A stretch of DNA of 64,000 nucleotides from Cyanobium sp. AMD-g (lineage in GTDB: Bacteria > Cyanobacteriota > Cyanobacteriia > PCC-6307 > Cyanobiaceae), in NCBI RefSeq assembly GCF_024346395.1, contig NZ_JAGQCW010000007.1:34710-98709 (forward strand), read 5' to 3'. A program made the translations under genes and the position numbers. Below the pieces are notes generated by a model. The model was given only the letters and a program-made list of their open reading frames with translations, searched no databases and was not told where the DNA came from. Below, piece after piece: positions 1 to 8,929 of this stretch. The stretch's first letter is position 1; each line of letters opens with the position of its first letter.

Positions 1-719
1 ATTGTGTATCCAATCGACTCCAGTTTTTCTGCTAGTTCGAACTCATTGTGGATCGCACGTGCTCCTTTCACTCCTCTTGAAAGAAAGATTCTGTCAATTG
101 TCGCAGGAAGCCCAGACAGGACTGACTCCGGTGAGTTTCTAAGCCATGCCTTCAAGGAGGCAAGAGCCGACTTTCTGAGCTGCTGAACGGAAGAACGAGA
201 GGGATTCAAGTGACTACTGGAGGTGGCCAGACAGGTGCCTGTGGTGATGGCATACTTTCTGGGAAGGGTAATGTAGTCCCCTCCCAGGACAGTCAACCAC
301 TGGAACTGGAAGGATTTAAAGATGTGGGGCGCCAGCAAAACGAGCCGACGCTCTTCTTTCCTTTTCTTTTGATGGTCGAGCAGAAGTGCCCAGGAGGCCA
401 TTCCTTGCGCAACCCAGTGGTAGTAGTTGTTGGCCCAACGATTCACAGCGACAGCAAAGACATGTTGATCGCTATGAAGATTCAGGCTCGATACAATGTC
501 CTGCGTCGATTTCTGTAGCGAGGCTTCACTCGGCTTGTCCATCGCCAGAGCGGATTCCAGCGAACCGTCGGCCTCGTAGACGTAAGCGTCGCTGTAATAC
601 ACGACCTGCGTATGGGCAGTAATTGTCGGCTCTGTGGTGGCATCTCGGGGAAGCCATGATTGCAACTCTATGTCACGATGGCTTTCCATCATGGAAGCAA
701 GGCCGTCGATATCTTTCAT
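1..719 (-). CDS. GT61 (DUF563) family glycosyltransferase, C-terminus cut by window edge
   Basis: The minus strand is open from an ATG at 719 to the left edge, giving about 239 residues with no stop. The protein carries NNYYHW near residues 97-102 and, close to the cut end, an Arg-rich stretch with SRG, then AR, then NE (about residues 214-226). That pattern is typical of the GT61/DUF563 family, whose members transfer sugars to surface glycans. The gene starts 37 bases after the stop of the next minus-strand gene, so the two probably share a transcript. An in-frame TTG at 752 is an alternative start. The substrate cannot be read. By eye the GC content is well below that of the genes after 4.8 kb. 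Family call moderately sure; reading frame very likely real. Confidence 0.75.
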   Translation of the reverse strand, partial: MKDIDGLASMMESHRDIELQSWLPRDATTEPTITAHTQVVYYSDAYVYEADGSLESALAMDKPSEASLQKSTQDIVSSLNLHSDQHVFAVAVNRWANNYYHWVAQGMASWALLLDHQKKRKEERRLVLLAPHIFKSFQFQWLTVLGGDYITLPRKYAITTGTCLATSSSHLNPSRSSVQQLRKSALASLKAWLRNSPESVLSGLPATIDRIFLSRGVKGARAIHNEFELAEKLESIGYT

Positions 720-756
720 TGGAATTGGATCACAAACGGTGCAGCCTCGCAAAGAT

Positions 757-1668
757 CTAGAAGAGATCTGTGTAGTACCTTCCCATCAAGCTTTTGGTGG
801 AGCCTTGCAAGTGGAGGGAGCCCATCCAAATTCGCTGTCCTTCGTCGGTGAAGACATAAGCACGCCTATCTCCATCAAAATGAACGGACTTGATCGACAT
901 CTTTGACCGAGGCTCAATTGTTGACTGGATGCCGTGGGAGCCCAGCGTCAGGGTTCGCAGCATGTTGTCAAATGAAAGGGAATCATTGTGGCCAGGACTA
1001 AAGTTGGGAATCGGATCTGAGCTGTCCATCAGCACGAAGCTGTTGGAAAATCCATGTTCTTGCTTGATCGCATAGGAATGAAATGTCATATCGCAGATAC
1101 CGCCCAGCCCACCCCTTTCGATGTACTTGGGATACCAGGAGGTTAATGCTTTGATCACCGAACCTGTATAGACTGTTAGGACCATGTCGCAATAGTATTC
1201 CAAGTAATCCTGTTTAAACCATGCCGTTGCAGGGCACTTGAGGCCCGTCAATGCGGCATCGGGACTGACAAGTCCGAAGCCAGATAGCATGATCGAAAGA
1301 TCTTGAAGAACAAGAACATCAGATTCCACCGTAAAGGCGGACTTGATGTTCAGGCGCCGAAACAGGTTCCGCAGATAAAACATGCGGAGGATACTCCGCA
1401 ATTCAAACTCATGGTGGTTGGTTGAGAGATGGACGTAGGAGTCAATGAGCGTCGTGATGTCTTCGCTGTCAAGTAAGTTTGTTGAGACTGATGTGGATCT
1501 TCCGCCCGCAGTGATGGCAAAGTTATCGTTGGCATCAAGATAAAGAATCTCCCTGCTGGCAGGCTGGCTTTTTGCGAGGCTCGAAATAGAAAGTGGAAGA
1601 TAGATCTCATCCCACTGAGTCTTTTTGGCGCCAAGCCAGTGAGGTAGTGCAATGACGGGATCATTCAC
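757..1668 (-). CDS. Hypothetical protein, possibly a GT-A-like glycosyltransferase
   Basis: This is a 303-residue protein that I do not recognise with certainty. It has no signal peptide and no obvious membrane segment. Around residues 114-122 the stretch ESDVLVLQD resembles the acidic metal-binding strand end of GT-A transferases, and a later GGICDM segment could be a substrate loop; both are suggestions only. It lies between a GT61-type gene and an exostosin-like gene on the same strand, which supports a glycan role. The ATG at 1668 is preceded by a good sigma70-type promoter. Base composition is lower in GC than the window average. The frame is very likely real and the function inferred. 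Confidence 0.6.
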   Translation of the reverse strand: MNDPVIALPHWLGAKKTQWDEIYLPLSISSLAKSQPASREILYLDANDNFAITAGGRSTSVSTNLLDSEDITTLIDSYVHLSTNHHEFELRSILRMFYLRNLFRRLNIKSAFTVESDVLVLQDLSIMLSGFGLVSPDAALTGLKCPATAWFKQDYLEYYCDMVLTVYTGSVIKALTSWYPKYIERGGLGGICDMTFHSYAIKQEHGFSNSFVLMDSSDPIPNFSPGHNDSLSFDNMLRTLTLGSHGIQSTIEPRSKMSIKSVHFDGDRRAYVFTDEGQRIWMGSLHLQGSTKSLMGRYYTDLF

Positions 1669-1696
1669 GCGTGAGCTTACACTAACTAGCCGTCAT

Positions 1697-1724
1697 AATT
1701 TAACACGACTTTCTCTTGTGTCAA
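1697..1724 (-). promoter_or_regulatory. Sigma70-type promoter of the gene starting at 1668
   Basis: On the minus strand a perfect TTGACA (1719-1724) is followed after 16 bases by TAAATT (1697-1702), leaving a leader of roughly 20 bases before the ATG at 1668. This is a prediction from consensus and spacing only. It probably drives the 303-residue protein and the GT61-type gene behind it. Confidence 0.55.
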
Positions 1725-1846
1725 TCACAGTCGTGGCATGTTTAGAGAGGGCTTAAGCTCCAATGAATAGCCATCAGCATCAGAAACAAGCCGTCCATGT
1801 TGGACTGATTGCATGAAACACGCGTTGCCTGGAGATGCATGGGCTA

Positions 1847-4336
1847 TTAGCCGAAACAGGTGAGGGATCTGCTGGCCTTGAAGAATCGCTGCCCGAGCTC
1901 CTGCATTGCTTGCCGCTGGAATGAAGAGGTGGCGCGTAAGCGCGCATCAAGTTGCTGAAGCTCTCCTTCGGCATGCTCAATCACGGCTTGCCCCCAATCC
2001 ATCCCAGTAAACCCCATGCGCTCAAGGCTTGGGAACTCATAGCGATCACTCAGGACGACTGGAATTGAGCCAATGCCCAGTGATTCCCACAGCCTGAGGG
2101 TATTTGGGCCGGAGCCGGCAGGGCACAATGAGAAAAGAGACTGTGACAGTAACTGATTGTAATTTCTGATGGACTCTTTCTCCACGGCATCTTTGTCGGA
2201 CTGCTTGTTGGCAATCTGGAAGTTGTAAACAACTTTGTTGAAGTGCCACAAGTCCGTCACTTCTACTTCGTACCCTTCCAAGGGGGCCAGACTTGTTAGT
2301 CGTAACCTGATATCCGTTGGGTAGTGCTTCATGTGGGCTCCTTTGAAAGAAGCAAAAACCGCTTTCTCCTGGACCGGTAGAAGCTCGAGTCCGTCGCCTC
2401 TTTCGGGATCAAGAATATTGACGGCATAGAGAGGCCAGGATTGCAGACTCAAGCCAAGCTCGTGCTCCCAACCCTTTTCTTTGTGGGCAATCCATAAATG
2501 CTTGACACCGGCCTGCTCAAAGCGATGCGTATGTTCTTTCCAGCGAATGTGCTGACAGACGCTGTGCACCTCCAACGGCTGGTCGAGCATCTCCCGCACG
2601 GCTTCCAGGCGGCTGTTAAAGGCACCCAGCAGTTGCTCAGGAAATGTCTTCTTGTCGATCCATGTAGCCCAGGGCATGCCCAGGTAGACGTGGACGCCAG
2701 TTCGGTCGCGATAGGGTGCAGAGAGTCGTTGATGACGTTCAAAAGCATCTTGCTCCGTCCGGCAGGGGTACTGCCAGAAATTCAACTGTGATGGAAACAG
2801 CTTCTCCGAGGAGTATTGATTTGGCTTCCATTCCAGAACAGGTGAGGCGAAACCATGCAAGAAGGCCTCGCTCAGGGATTCGCTATCCCAATCAGAATCC
2901 TTGGGGTCAGAAAAGGTCAGTGCTGAGGGCCAGAAGCGGTCAATCATTGCAATTCGACCGTCGCGAGCCCTTATCGAAAAGCGACTGTTGTATTGGTGGA
3001 TCACTGGCCAGTGAAGGCCATCAATGGTCTTGACAAGCTCCAGTCTCTTGTCTTGAAGCTGAAGCCGTAATGGCGGCGTCTTCTGGCTGATGACTGTCAA
3101 GGGCTGAGCCGCACACTCAGGCTGTTCTGGTGACTTTTCACCAAAGACAATGAGTTCTACAACATGGGAGTGGTCGAGGGTATCGATGGTTGGTTGAGAG
3201 ATGTTTTTCAAGCGGAGTCTCAGCTGGGTCCAGTTCTCCTGAAGGACCCTGTCATCGATGAAAAGCCTTCGCCCATCTCCCCTTAATTTGGCGGTAGGCT
3301 TGACGTCAAGTGGTTTCCAGTCTCCATCGCGATGCATCCGTCCTTCCAGTTCAAGCTTGAGTGGCCCCGAAACGGTGCGCGGCAACCTGAGCTGCAGACC
3401 GTTGACGCGCCGTTGACCGGCTAACTCCAGAACTGCTCCCGGTGGACTTGTCAGCTCATGGAATGGTCGCGTCGAGGCATGGTCGCTGCGAAGACAGCCC
3501 AGTGGCGGATTGGCCCAAGCCAGACCGGTGCTCTTGTGATGCTCTTTGAATATTTCTGCTAGCCCAACATCCTTGGCCAGGAGTTGGTGCACGCCACGGT
3601 CAACTGACTGCTGATTGATCAGAACTCCAGGGCAGGGCTCGCTTGCCCTTGTCCAAATGGTGTGCTCCAGCTCGGATGGTTCGTTTAATGACAGAGTGGG
3701 ATGAACATAACTTGTTCCCCCGTAGAGTCGGTCAGAGTTCTTGTCGTAATCCCTTCTCGTTTCAGCTTGGTGGTGCAATGTCTCAACGTGATGGCATGGG
3801 TTCTTGACTGTCAGGCCATAGCTCCACAGCACATAGGCGATTCGATTGTCACAGCCGGGAAATCCAATGGGGAAATCGGCGGCATAGAGCAGGCTTTTGG
3901 GGATGGGCGCGTCACTGCGCAGAGCCCAGGTGTCCTGTGTCCAGTGAGGGAAGCGATTCAGCCGTGCTGGTCTCCCCAATGGGTCAGGGTTGTAACGGCT
4001 GAGCGTCACGACACTCTCTGGTGTATCCAGAACTGTTTCTATGTGGTTCCACCCCTGTCCAAGTGCGATGTCTGAGTTGATCAGGATGCCGATGGCATCG
4101 GGTTGATCCTTCAGCATCCGCATCCAGCTCGCATATGTGAGTCGGTTCGCGTCCTCCAGGAGCTGGACAGGCATCCGTGCAGGGCCAGGTAGATCAGGCG
4201 CGTCCGGTTCATGCAGCACTACGACCATGTCCAGTTCGGGATGTTGCAGGTTGCTGCGCAGACAATGATCCAGCTCAGCCTGGCGATCAGGCGTTTTGGC
4301 GCGGTAGTACTGCGTGTAGAGAACTTTGCGCATCAT
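1847..4336 (-). CDS. Large multidomain protein with C-terminal exostosin-like (GT47) glycosyltransferase domain
   Basis: The protein has about 829 residues. The N-terminal 250 residues begin MRKVLYTQYYRAK and contain INSDIALG, giving them the look of a glycosyltransferase-like or sugar-recognition fold. The middle part is beta-rich. The last 250 or so residues contain SLCPAGSGPN, LRLWESLGIG and IPVVLSD, the nucleotide-sugar-binding signature of exostosin/GT47 enzymes. The likely role is transfer of sugars to a surface polysaccharide. I prefer the tandem ATGs at 4336/4333, which have a weak AGG five bases upstream; an ATG at 4381 would add 15 residues and has no visible ribosome site. GC content is low for this window, in keeping with transfer. 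Exostosin call fairly sure, N-terminal domains uncertain. Confidence 0.75.
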   Translation of the reverse strand: MMRKVLYTQYYRAKTPDRQAELDHCLRSNLQHPELDMVVVLHEPDAPDLPGPARMPVQLLEDANRLTYASWMRMLKDQPDAIGILINSDIALGQGWNHIETVLDTPESVVTLSRYNPDPLGRPARLNRFPHWTQDTWALRSDAPIPKSLLYAADFPIGFPGCDNRIAYVLWSYGLTVKNPCHHVETLHHQAETRRDYDKNSDRLYGGTSYVHPTLSLNEPSELEHTIWTRASEPCPGVLINQQSVDRGVHQLLAKDVGLAEIFKEHHKSTGLAWANPPLGCLRSDHASTRPFHELTSPPGAVLELAGQRRVNGLQLRLPRTVSGPLKLELEGRMHRDGDWKPLDVKPTAKLRGDGRRLFIDDRVLQENWTQLRLRLKNISQPTIDTLDHSHVVELIVFGEKSPEQPECAAQPLTVISQKTPPLRLQLQDKRLELVKTIDGLHWPVIHQYNSRFSIRARDGRIAMIDRFWPSALTFSDPKDSDWDSESLSEAFLHGFASPVLEWKPNQYSSEKLFPSQLNFWQYPCRTEQDAFERHQRLSAPYRDRTGVHVYLGMPWATWIDKKTFPEQLLGAFNSRLEAVREMLDQPLEVHSVCQHIRWKEHTHRFEQAGVKHLWIAHKEKGWEHELGLSLQSWPLYAVNILDPERGDGLELLPVQEKAVFASFKGAHMKHYPTDIRLRLTSLAPLEGYEVEVTDLWHFNKVVYNFQIANKQSDKDAVEKESIRNYNQLLSQSLFSLCPAGSGPNTLRLWESLGIGSIPVVLSDRYEFPSLERMGFTGMDWGQAVIEHAEGELQQLDARLRATSSFQRQAMQELGQRFFKASRSLTCFG

Positions 4337-4381
4337 CGGAACCTGCGCGGTTGGGTGGCGACAGCAGAATGGCTCCCCCAT

Positions 4382-4803
4382 GCCATCCGTGGAGGCATGG
4401 TGCCGCTACACCTGGGTGGTTCAATCGTCGCCGTCATGGACGTCTGTCAATGCAGAGATGAACAGGACAAACACTCTCTCTAGGGCTTGTCATCAGGTTT
4501 GTGCCTTCTGCGAGGATGATGCCCTTGCCAGAAGGGCTACTCCGGGTTGTTTTGGCGGTCGGGTCACTGAAGAGATCCTGTTGCCCATCAGCGTGCTGTC
4601 GGCGTGGCTGAACATCTGCCAGATCATTCCGTGGCCATGTCTGGTGATGCCATTTTCCTGCCTGTATATCTCCATCCGATCATGCTATGTACGGGTGCGA
4701 TTGGCTTCTGGTGAGTTGGCTGTACAGGCACTGAACAGTGGCTGTGGGCTGCTCGTGAGAGTGCCAGCTCCATGGACCAACGCCCTTGTGGGTTCTGCTT
4801 CGT
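4382..4803. other. Gene-free stretch between two glycosyltransferase genes
   Basis: About 420 bases. Short open frames exist on both strands, but none has a recognisable motif or a ribosome site, and base composition shifts here from the lower-GC left block to the GC-rich right block. A 7-bp inverted repeat, CCTTCTG (4504-4510) with CAGAAGG (4529-4535), could form a hairpin but has no T-run. I see nothing else. Confidence 0.4.
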
Positions 4804-6075
4804 TCAGGTAGGGACGTTGAGCCCTGGCGCCGCCGGCGCCCCTGGTGGTGTCACGTTTCCCATCCAAACGGCAACATCGTCTGCGAATGCTCTCGTCAGG
4901 ATCTGTCGCCCATAGGGTGTCACCCAGGTGGGTTCGCCTGGCTTCTGGCCTGGAGCCTGGTCGAGGCTGGCCGCCAGGCCCTCCAGCCACCCGCCATCGT
5001 TAGCGCTGCGCCAGCCCAGGCCCAGGTCCCTGGCCTCACGCTCCATCCAGCCCCCCGCGCGCCCCAGCACCGTCGCTGGTCGGCCGCTCAGCAGCCGGGC
5101 CGCGCCGTAGCACCACAGCAGACCTGAACTGCGCTGCCGGTACAGGGTCGGGTCGTAGGCCAGCAGGGCTCCATCACAGCCTGCAAGCAGCGCCTGCATC
5201 CGCTCCGGCTCCACCCGCCCGTTCAGCCACTGGAACCCGCTGATCCGCTCACGGGCCCGCTCAAGGGTTGCGCGTTGCGCTTCGGGCAACGCGTCTTGGC
5301 TGTGCTGGTGGAACAGCCAATCCGCCTCGCTCAGCGCCGCTGGCCGGGGCCTTCCGTCCAGCAGGGCGTTCACCACCTCCAGCGCTTCCCGGCGCCCCTT
5401 GCCGCGTTTGAGGTCGCCCCAGTGCAGCAGGATCCGTGGCCGGCCGCTCGCGTCGTGGAGCTCCAGCAACGGCTGGCCAGCCCCCACCACGGCTGGATGA
5501 AGGCCGGCACAGGTCAGGCCGGCCGACGCCAGCAGGGGCTCGTAGAGCTCCAGGCTCTGCTGGCTCGGCAGCAGCAGCTGTAGTCGGTGGCCGCCCTGCG
5601 TCACCGCCCGCGCCAGGGCGCCCAGGGCCACCCGGCAGTTGCTGCTGGCGTCCGCCTCTCCCCCTGGCCCCTCCAGGGTTTCCCCCGGAGCGAACATCAG
5701 GCTCACCACCACGGTTGTCGCAGGGCAGTGGCACAACGCCCGGGCCAACCCCAGCAGCTGGAACGGAAGTGCGGTGTGCATCACCCAACCGCCCACGGGC
5801 GACTGCCCCTCCAGCGCCGCGCGCAGCTGCCCCTCCAGCCGTCTGGCCAGGTGTACCGTGCCGCCCAGATCGGCCCAGTGGCGCGGGTCCACATAGCCGC
5901 AGTAGCGGAACACCCCCCGGCAACCGGGGGCATTCACCGCCACGTCCGCCCAGCACTCCGCCTCCCAGCCCTGGGCCGCTAGCGTCGCCAGCAGCTGGGC
6001 GTTCACATCGCCGTGGTGCCCTACGTCGCTGGCGTAGGCCGGATCCACGATGACCACCCGCCCGTTTCGCTCCAT
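4804..6075 (-). CDS. Glycosyltransferase-like protein, probable GT-B fold
   Basis: The protein has 423 residues and starts MERNGRVVIVDPAY. It has an N-terminal Rossmann-like half with a GHHGDVN loop and a C-terminal half with ILLHWGDLKRGKG and a late GCDGALLAYDP, the type of layout seen in GT4/GT-B glycosyltransferases. A longer frame runs upstream of 6075 but is only the complement of the divergent gene, so the ATG at 6075 is chosen. The start faces the GTG of the next gene across 63 bases, which must hold both promoters. Probably acts in surface polysaccharide assembly; donor and acceptor unknown. Confidence 0.65.
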   Translation of the reverse strand: MERNGRVVIVDPAYASDVGHHGDVNAQLLATLAAQGWEAECWADVAVNAPGCRGVFRYCGYVDPRHWADLGGTVHLARRLEGQLRAALEGQSPVGGWVMHTALPFQLLGLARALCHCPATTVVVSLMFAPGETLEGPGGEADASSNCRVALGALARAVTQGGHRLQLLLPSQQSLELYEPLLASAGLTCAGLHPAVVGAGQPLLELHDASGRPRILLHWGDLKRGKGRREALEVVNALLDGRPRPAALSEADWLFHQHSQDALPEAQRATLERARERISGFQWLNGRVEPERMQALLAGCDGALLAYDPTLYRQRSSGLLWCYGAARLLSGRPATVLGRAGGWMEREARDLGLGWRSANDGGWLEGLAASLDQAPGQKPGEPTWVTPYGRQILTRAFADDVAVWMGNVTPPGAPAAPGLNVPT

Positions 6076-6138
6076 CCGTTCCGCTTCGATGCCAGTCGCC
6101 GTCAACCGCCGCACAATGGTGCCAGTGTTCTTCCGGCA

Positions 6139-7383
6139 GTGACCCGAAACAGCTGGCCAACGGCAGCGGAACTCCTTGAGGCATTGGCCAGTGGACCCTC
6201 GGACAGCCGGGCCGTTCGACTCGAGCAGCTGCGCTGGCTGGGTCGTTACGCGCTGGTGGAGCACCTGGAGGAATTTGTTGCCCAGCTGCGGTGCTCTCCC
6301 CACTGGGATGCACCGCTGGCGCTGGAGGTGAGCCTGGCCTGGTTGCTTGCCGGCCATGGCCATCAGGCCGACCTGGCCTTCCTTGAGGCCGATGAGCTCG
6401 ATCCCTGCCTCGGCCTGGTTCCCGATCTGTGGGGCCTCTGGCCCACATCCGGCGACCACCGGGCCGTCACGCCCCAGGAGCAGAGGGCCGACGCAGCGGC
6501 CCTGGCCGCCCGGATCCGCCACTGGCGCTGGCTGGATCCTGGCAGCCTGGATCCCTCCTGGCGGCAACGGGCCCAGGCCGACTGGACGCTGGCGCTCACC
6601 AGTCCCGGGCTGGAGGAACTGATCCTGTTGCTCCGCCAGAGGCCAGCCCCCGATCCCCCCATCGAGCCGTTCCTGGCCGACCTTGTCGGGGAGCAGCCGG
6701 TCGCGGACAGCCCTGATCAAGCCTTTCAGTTCTGGGCCCACCTCACCGATATCCGACCGGATTGGACCCACGCGCGCCTCAAGGCCGCCGATCTCGCCCT
6801 GGCCCGTGGTGATCAGCAGCGCTGCGCCAGCTGGATCGCCACCGCCTCAACCGAGGCGAAGCGCAACCCCTGGACCTGGGACATCGCCGCCCGCTCAGCC
6901 TTGGAAGCCGGTGCCATCACCACAGCCCTTGATCACTGGGGGCAGGCCCTGGCGGAAGCGCCCCCCGAGCTGGCGGAGGTGTTCCGCCAGCGGCGCCGCG
7001 AAGCCCGTCGGGGACCCGGCCTGCTCCAGGCCCGCTCACTGCTCCATTCCGGTGACATCACGGCGGCCCTCGCTCTGCTGCAACGGCTGGTGGCCGACGA
7101 CCCCCAGTGGCAGCCCTTGCGCCTGCTGTTGCAAGAGGCCCAGACCAGCGTCGCGGCAGCTGGCGGAGTCGCAGCTGGTGGAGCCGCAGCGCTGGCCGAC
7201 CAGCCTCCCCGGCGCTTCGGCCAGCTCCTGGAGCAGGCCGCTGCCCGCATCGGACTCACCCTTGCTTCAGCCGGCCCTGATCCCCAGGGTGGCGTGCAGG
7301 ATGTCGAGGCAGCTCGTCAGCGGCTGAAGGCCTTCTCCAACGCCCTCAGCGACGCCGAAGCCCGCTTCGCCCTGGGGGCCTGA
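6139..7383 (+). CDS. Helical-repeat (TPR-like) protein of the polysaccharide region
   Basis: About 414 residues from a GTG at 6139. It is mostly helix, rich in Ala, Leu, Trp and Arg, with repeated segments such as ARLKAADLALARGDQQRCA and ALEAGAITTALDHWGQALAE that resemble TPR units. There is no signal peptide. Frames extending upstream to 6013 overlap the divergent gene and are rejected. TPR proteins beside glycosyltransferases usually act as scaffolds or regulate assembly; that role is inferred from context. The end converges on the small coiled-coil gene 10 bases away. Confidence 0.6.
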   Translation: MTRNSWPTAAELLEALASGPSDSRAVRLEQLRWLGRYALVEHLEEFVAQLRCSPHWDAPLALEVSLAWLLAGHGHQADLAFLEADELDPCLGLVPDLWGLWPTSGDHRAVTPQEQRADAAALAARIRHWRWLDPGSLDPSWRQRAQADWTLALTSPGLEELILLLRQRPAPDPPIEPFLADLVGEQPVADSPDQAFQFWAHLTDIRPDWTHARLKAADLALARGDQQRCASWIATASTEAKRNPWTWDIAARSALEAGAITTALDHWGQALAEAPPELAEVFRQRRREARRGPGLLQARSLLHSGDITAALALLQRLVADDPQWQPLRLLLQEAQTSVAAAGGVAAGGAAALADQPPRRFGQLLEQAAARIGLTLASAGPDPQGGVQDVEAARQRLKAFSNALSDAEARFALGA

Positions 7384-7393
7384 CGGCCCGACC

Positions 7394-7654
7394 TCAGACC
7401 TTGCGCGCTTCGATCCTCTCCAGCAGGGCGGCGATCAACACTTCCGCCCGGCGTTCCTCCTGCTGATGTTGCTCGAGCAGCTGCAGCTGTTCCTGATGCG
7501 CCAGGAAATAGAAGGCCAGTTCCTCCTGCACCTGCTGCAGTTGCAGCAGATTCAGTTCGGCTTCATCCCGTGCCTCTTCCAGCTGGCCCTGAAGGCTGAT
7601 GATCTCGGCGGCCAGCGCCTGGGGATCTGCTGTGGTTGCAGGGGTTTGGCTCAT
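7394..7654 (-). CDS. Small coiled-coil protein with a QVQEELAFYFL motif
   Basis: The protein has 86 residues and is almost entirely one heptad-patterned helix rich in Gln, Glu and Leu. It holds LLQLQQVQEELAFYFL in the middle (about residues 36-51). From memory, related LLQLHQVQEELEHYFL-like segments are found in other bacterial proteins encoded near glycosyltransferase genes. No enzymatic motif and no membrane segment are present. It is convergent with the helical-repeat gene. Function unknown; possibly a scaffold or tether for glycan enzymes. Confidence 0.65.
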   Translation of the reverse strand: MSQTPATTADPQALAAEIISLQGQLEEARDEAELNLLQLQQVQEELAFYFLAHQEQLQLLEQHQQEERRAEVLIAALLERIEARKV

Positions 7655-7737
7655 CGATGTGAGCTTAGGTGCCCTTCCCTGCCGCGTCGAGTCACCGCCA
7701 CGGTGCCGTTCCCGGCGGCTCCCGGTAGCGTGCCTGA

Positions 7738-8628
7738 GTGGTCTGCCTTGGCGCCGTGCCCCTGGCCTCCCCGACCCTCGATCAGCGCACCTATCGCCAC
7801 CAGGCGGCGTTCCAGCACGACTTCGCGGCGCAGTGGAGTGATCTGGCCAGGCAGGTGCGAACCAGCTTGCGGCTGATGGCTCTGAATGGAATCGCCGACC
7901 CCCTAACCGATACCCCCATCGCCGCCAGTTCCCTTCAGGTGGACGGCCCCAACTTCCGTGAAAGCCTTCAGCACGATGGCCTCGTATCCCGCCAGCGGGC
8001 CGTGCTGCTGCTGCTGCGCCAGTTGATCGAAGCCGGGCAACTGCCGCGTCTGGAAGCCCTGAGGCTCTACTGCCCCGAAGCCATCACTCCGTTCGCTCAG
8101 CGGCTGCGTGGCGTGGTGGCGAACTTTCAGGGCAGCGAATACATTCCGGATCCCGTGGATACCCGGCGCCAGAAGGTGCGCCATGAGGATCTCTGCCAGC
8201 TCAGCTTCGACGATCGCAGCTTCGACGGGGTGATCTGCAACGAGATCCTCGAGCATGTCTACGACCTGCCGGCGGCCCTGCGTTCGATGCGGCGGGTGCT
8301 GGTGCCCGGCGGCTCTCTCATCGGCACGGTGCCCTTCGCCTACTGCCAGGCGGAAGCCACCGTGAAGGCCCTGCACCTCGGCCGGGATCAGACCCCCGAG
8401 CTCCTGATGGAGCCCGAATACCACGGTGATCCGGTGCAGGCGGAACGGGGCTCCCTCGTCTATCGCATTCCCGGCTGGGAGTTTCTCGATCAGTTGCGCG
8501 ACGCCGGCTTCGAGGATCCCCGCATCGAAGCCATCCATTCCCCCACCTACGGCATCCTCGGCGCCGAAATCCCCTGGATCCTGGTGTTCATGGCCCAGCG
8601 CCCGCAGGATCCAGCACCTGCAGGCTGA
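7738..8628 (+). CDS. Class I SAM-dependent methyltransferase
   Basis: A 296-residue protein from a GTG start. Its second half has the Methyltransf_11 pattern: FDDRSFDGVICNEILEHVYD, followed by the LRSMRRVLVPGGSLIGTVPF segment that forms motif III and post-motif III. The N-terminal 100 residues are helical and of unknown role. The protein probably methylates a sugar or glycan precursor, judged from its neighbours. The last codons and the stop lie inside the first copy of a 35-bp repeat that also forms the 3' end of the GT2 gene at 9173, so the native C-terminus may have been changed by recombination. Confidence 0.8.
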   Translation: MVCLGAVPLASPTLDQRTYRHQAAFQHDFAAQWSDLARQVRTSLRLMALNGIADPLTDTPIAASSLQVDGPNFRESLQHDGLVSRQRAVLLLLRQLIEAGQLPRLEALRLYCPEAITPFAQRLRGVVANFQGSEYIPDPVDTRRQKVRHEDLCQLSFDDRSFDGVICNEILEHVYDLPAALRSMRRVLVPGGSLIGTVPFAYCQAEATVKALHLGRDQTPELLMEPEYHGDPVQAERGSLVYRIPGWEFLDQLRDAGFEDPRIEAIHSPTYGILGAEIPWILVFMAQRPQDPAPAG

Positions 8629-8657
8629 ACGGCGGCGCCAGCGACGCCCAGGATCCA
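8605..8657. repeat. 35-bp repeat, copy 1, bracketed by 9-bp direct repeats
   Basis: Bases 8615-8649 are identical to 9182-9216 in the same orientation. This copy is also flanked by CAGGATCCA at 8605-8613 and again at 8649-8657, resembling a target-site duplication or slippage product. Read on the minus strand the copy encodes SLAPPFSLQV, the same ending as the GT2 protein at 9173, so it may equally be the remnant of a lost glycosyltransferase gene. Confidence 0.85.
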
Positions 8658-8737
8658 TGGCAGGTTCAGTGGTTTCACGGTTGAGGTCTCACCTGCTCCC
8701 CACGGATCATGAGGAGTCGACGCGTGATCGGGATGAC

Positions 8738-8929
8738 GTGAAAGTCCGCGAGGTGATCAAACGCTTGGAGCAAGCCGGTTGGCTCCTGGTGGCAACCCGT
8801 GGCAGCCACCGTCAGTTCAAGCACCCTGATCGGCCTGGTCGCGTTACGGTTGCCGGAAAACCTGGCGATGATCTTGCCCCAGGAACCCTGAAGAGCCTCG
8901 CCAAGCAATCCAGACTCCCCCTGCCATGA
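8738..8929 (+). CDS. hicA: HicA-type mRNA interferase toxin
   Basis: The protein has 63 residues from a GTG at 8738 and begins MKVREVIKRLEQAGW, with GSHRQFKHPD in the centre. This is the standard HicA double-stranded-RNA-binding fold with its catalytic His (here in GSHRQF). HicA cuts mRNA and halts translation until neutralised by HicB. Upstream starts would read through the repeat and are not typical of the family. The stop overlaps the hicB ATG by four bases, so the pair is translationally coupled. The module lies between the two copies of the 35-bp repeat, which points to recent gain or local recombination. Confidence 0.85.
   Translation: MKVREVIKRLEQAGWLLVATRGSHRQFKHPDRPGRVTVAGKPGDDLAPGTLKSLAKQSRLPLP

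Noticed and set aside
4493..4675. Minus-strand 60-residue frame as a possible small gene or transposase remnant
   Set aside because: No recognisable motif, no ribosome site and no inverted repeats.
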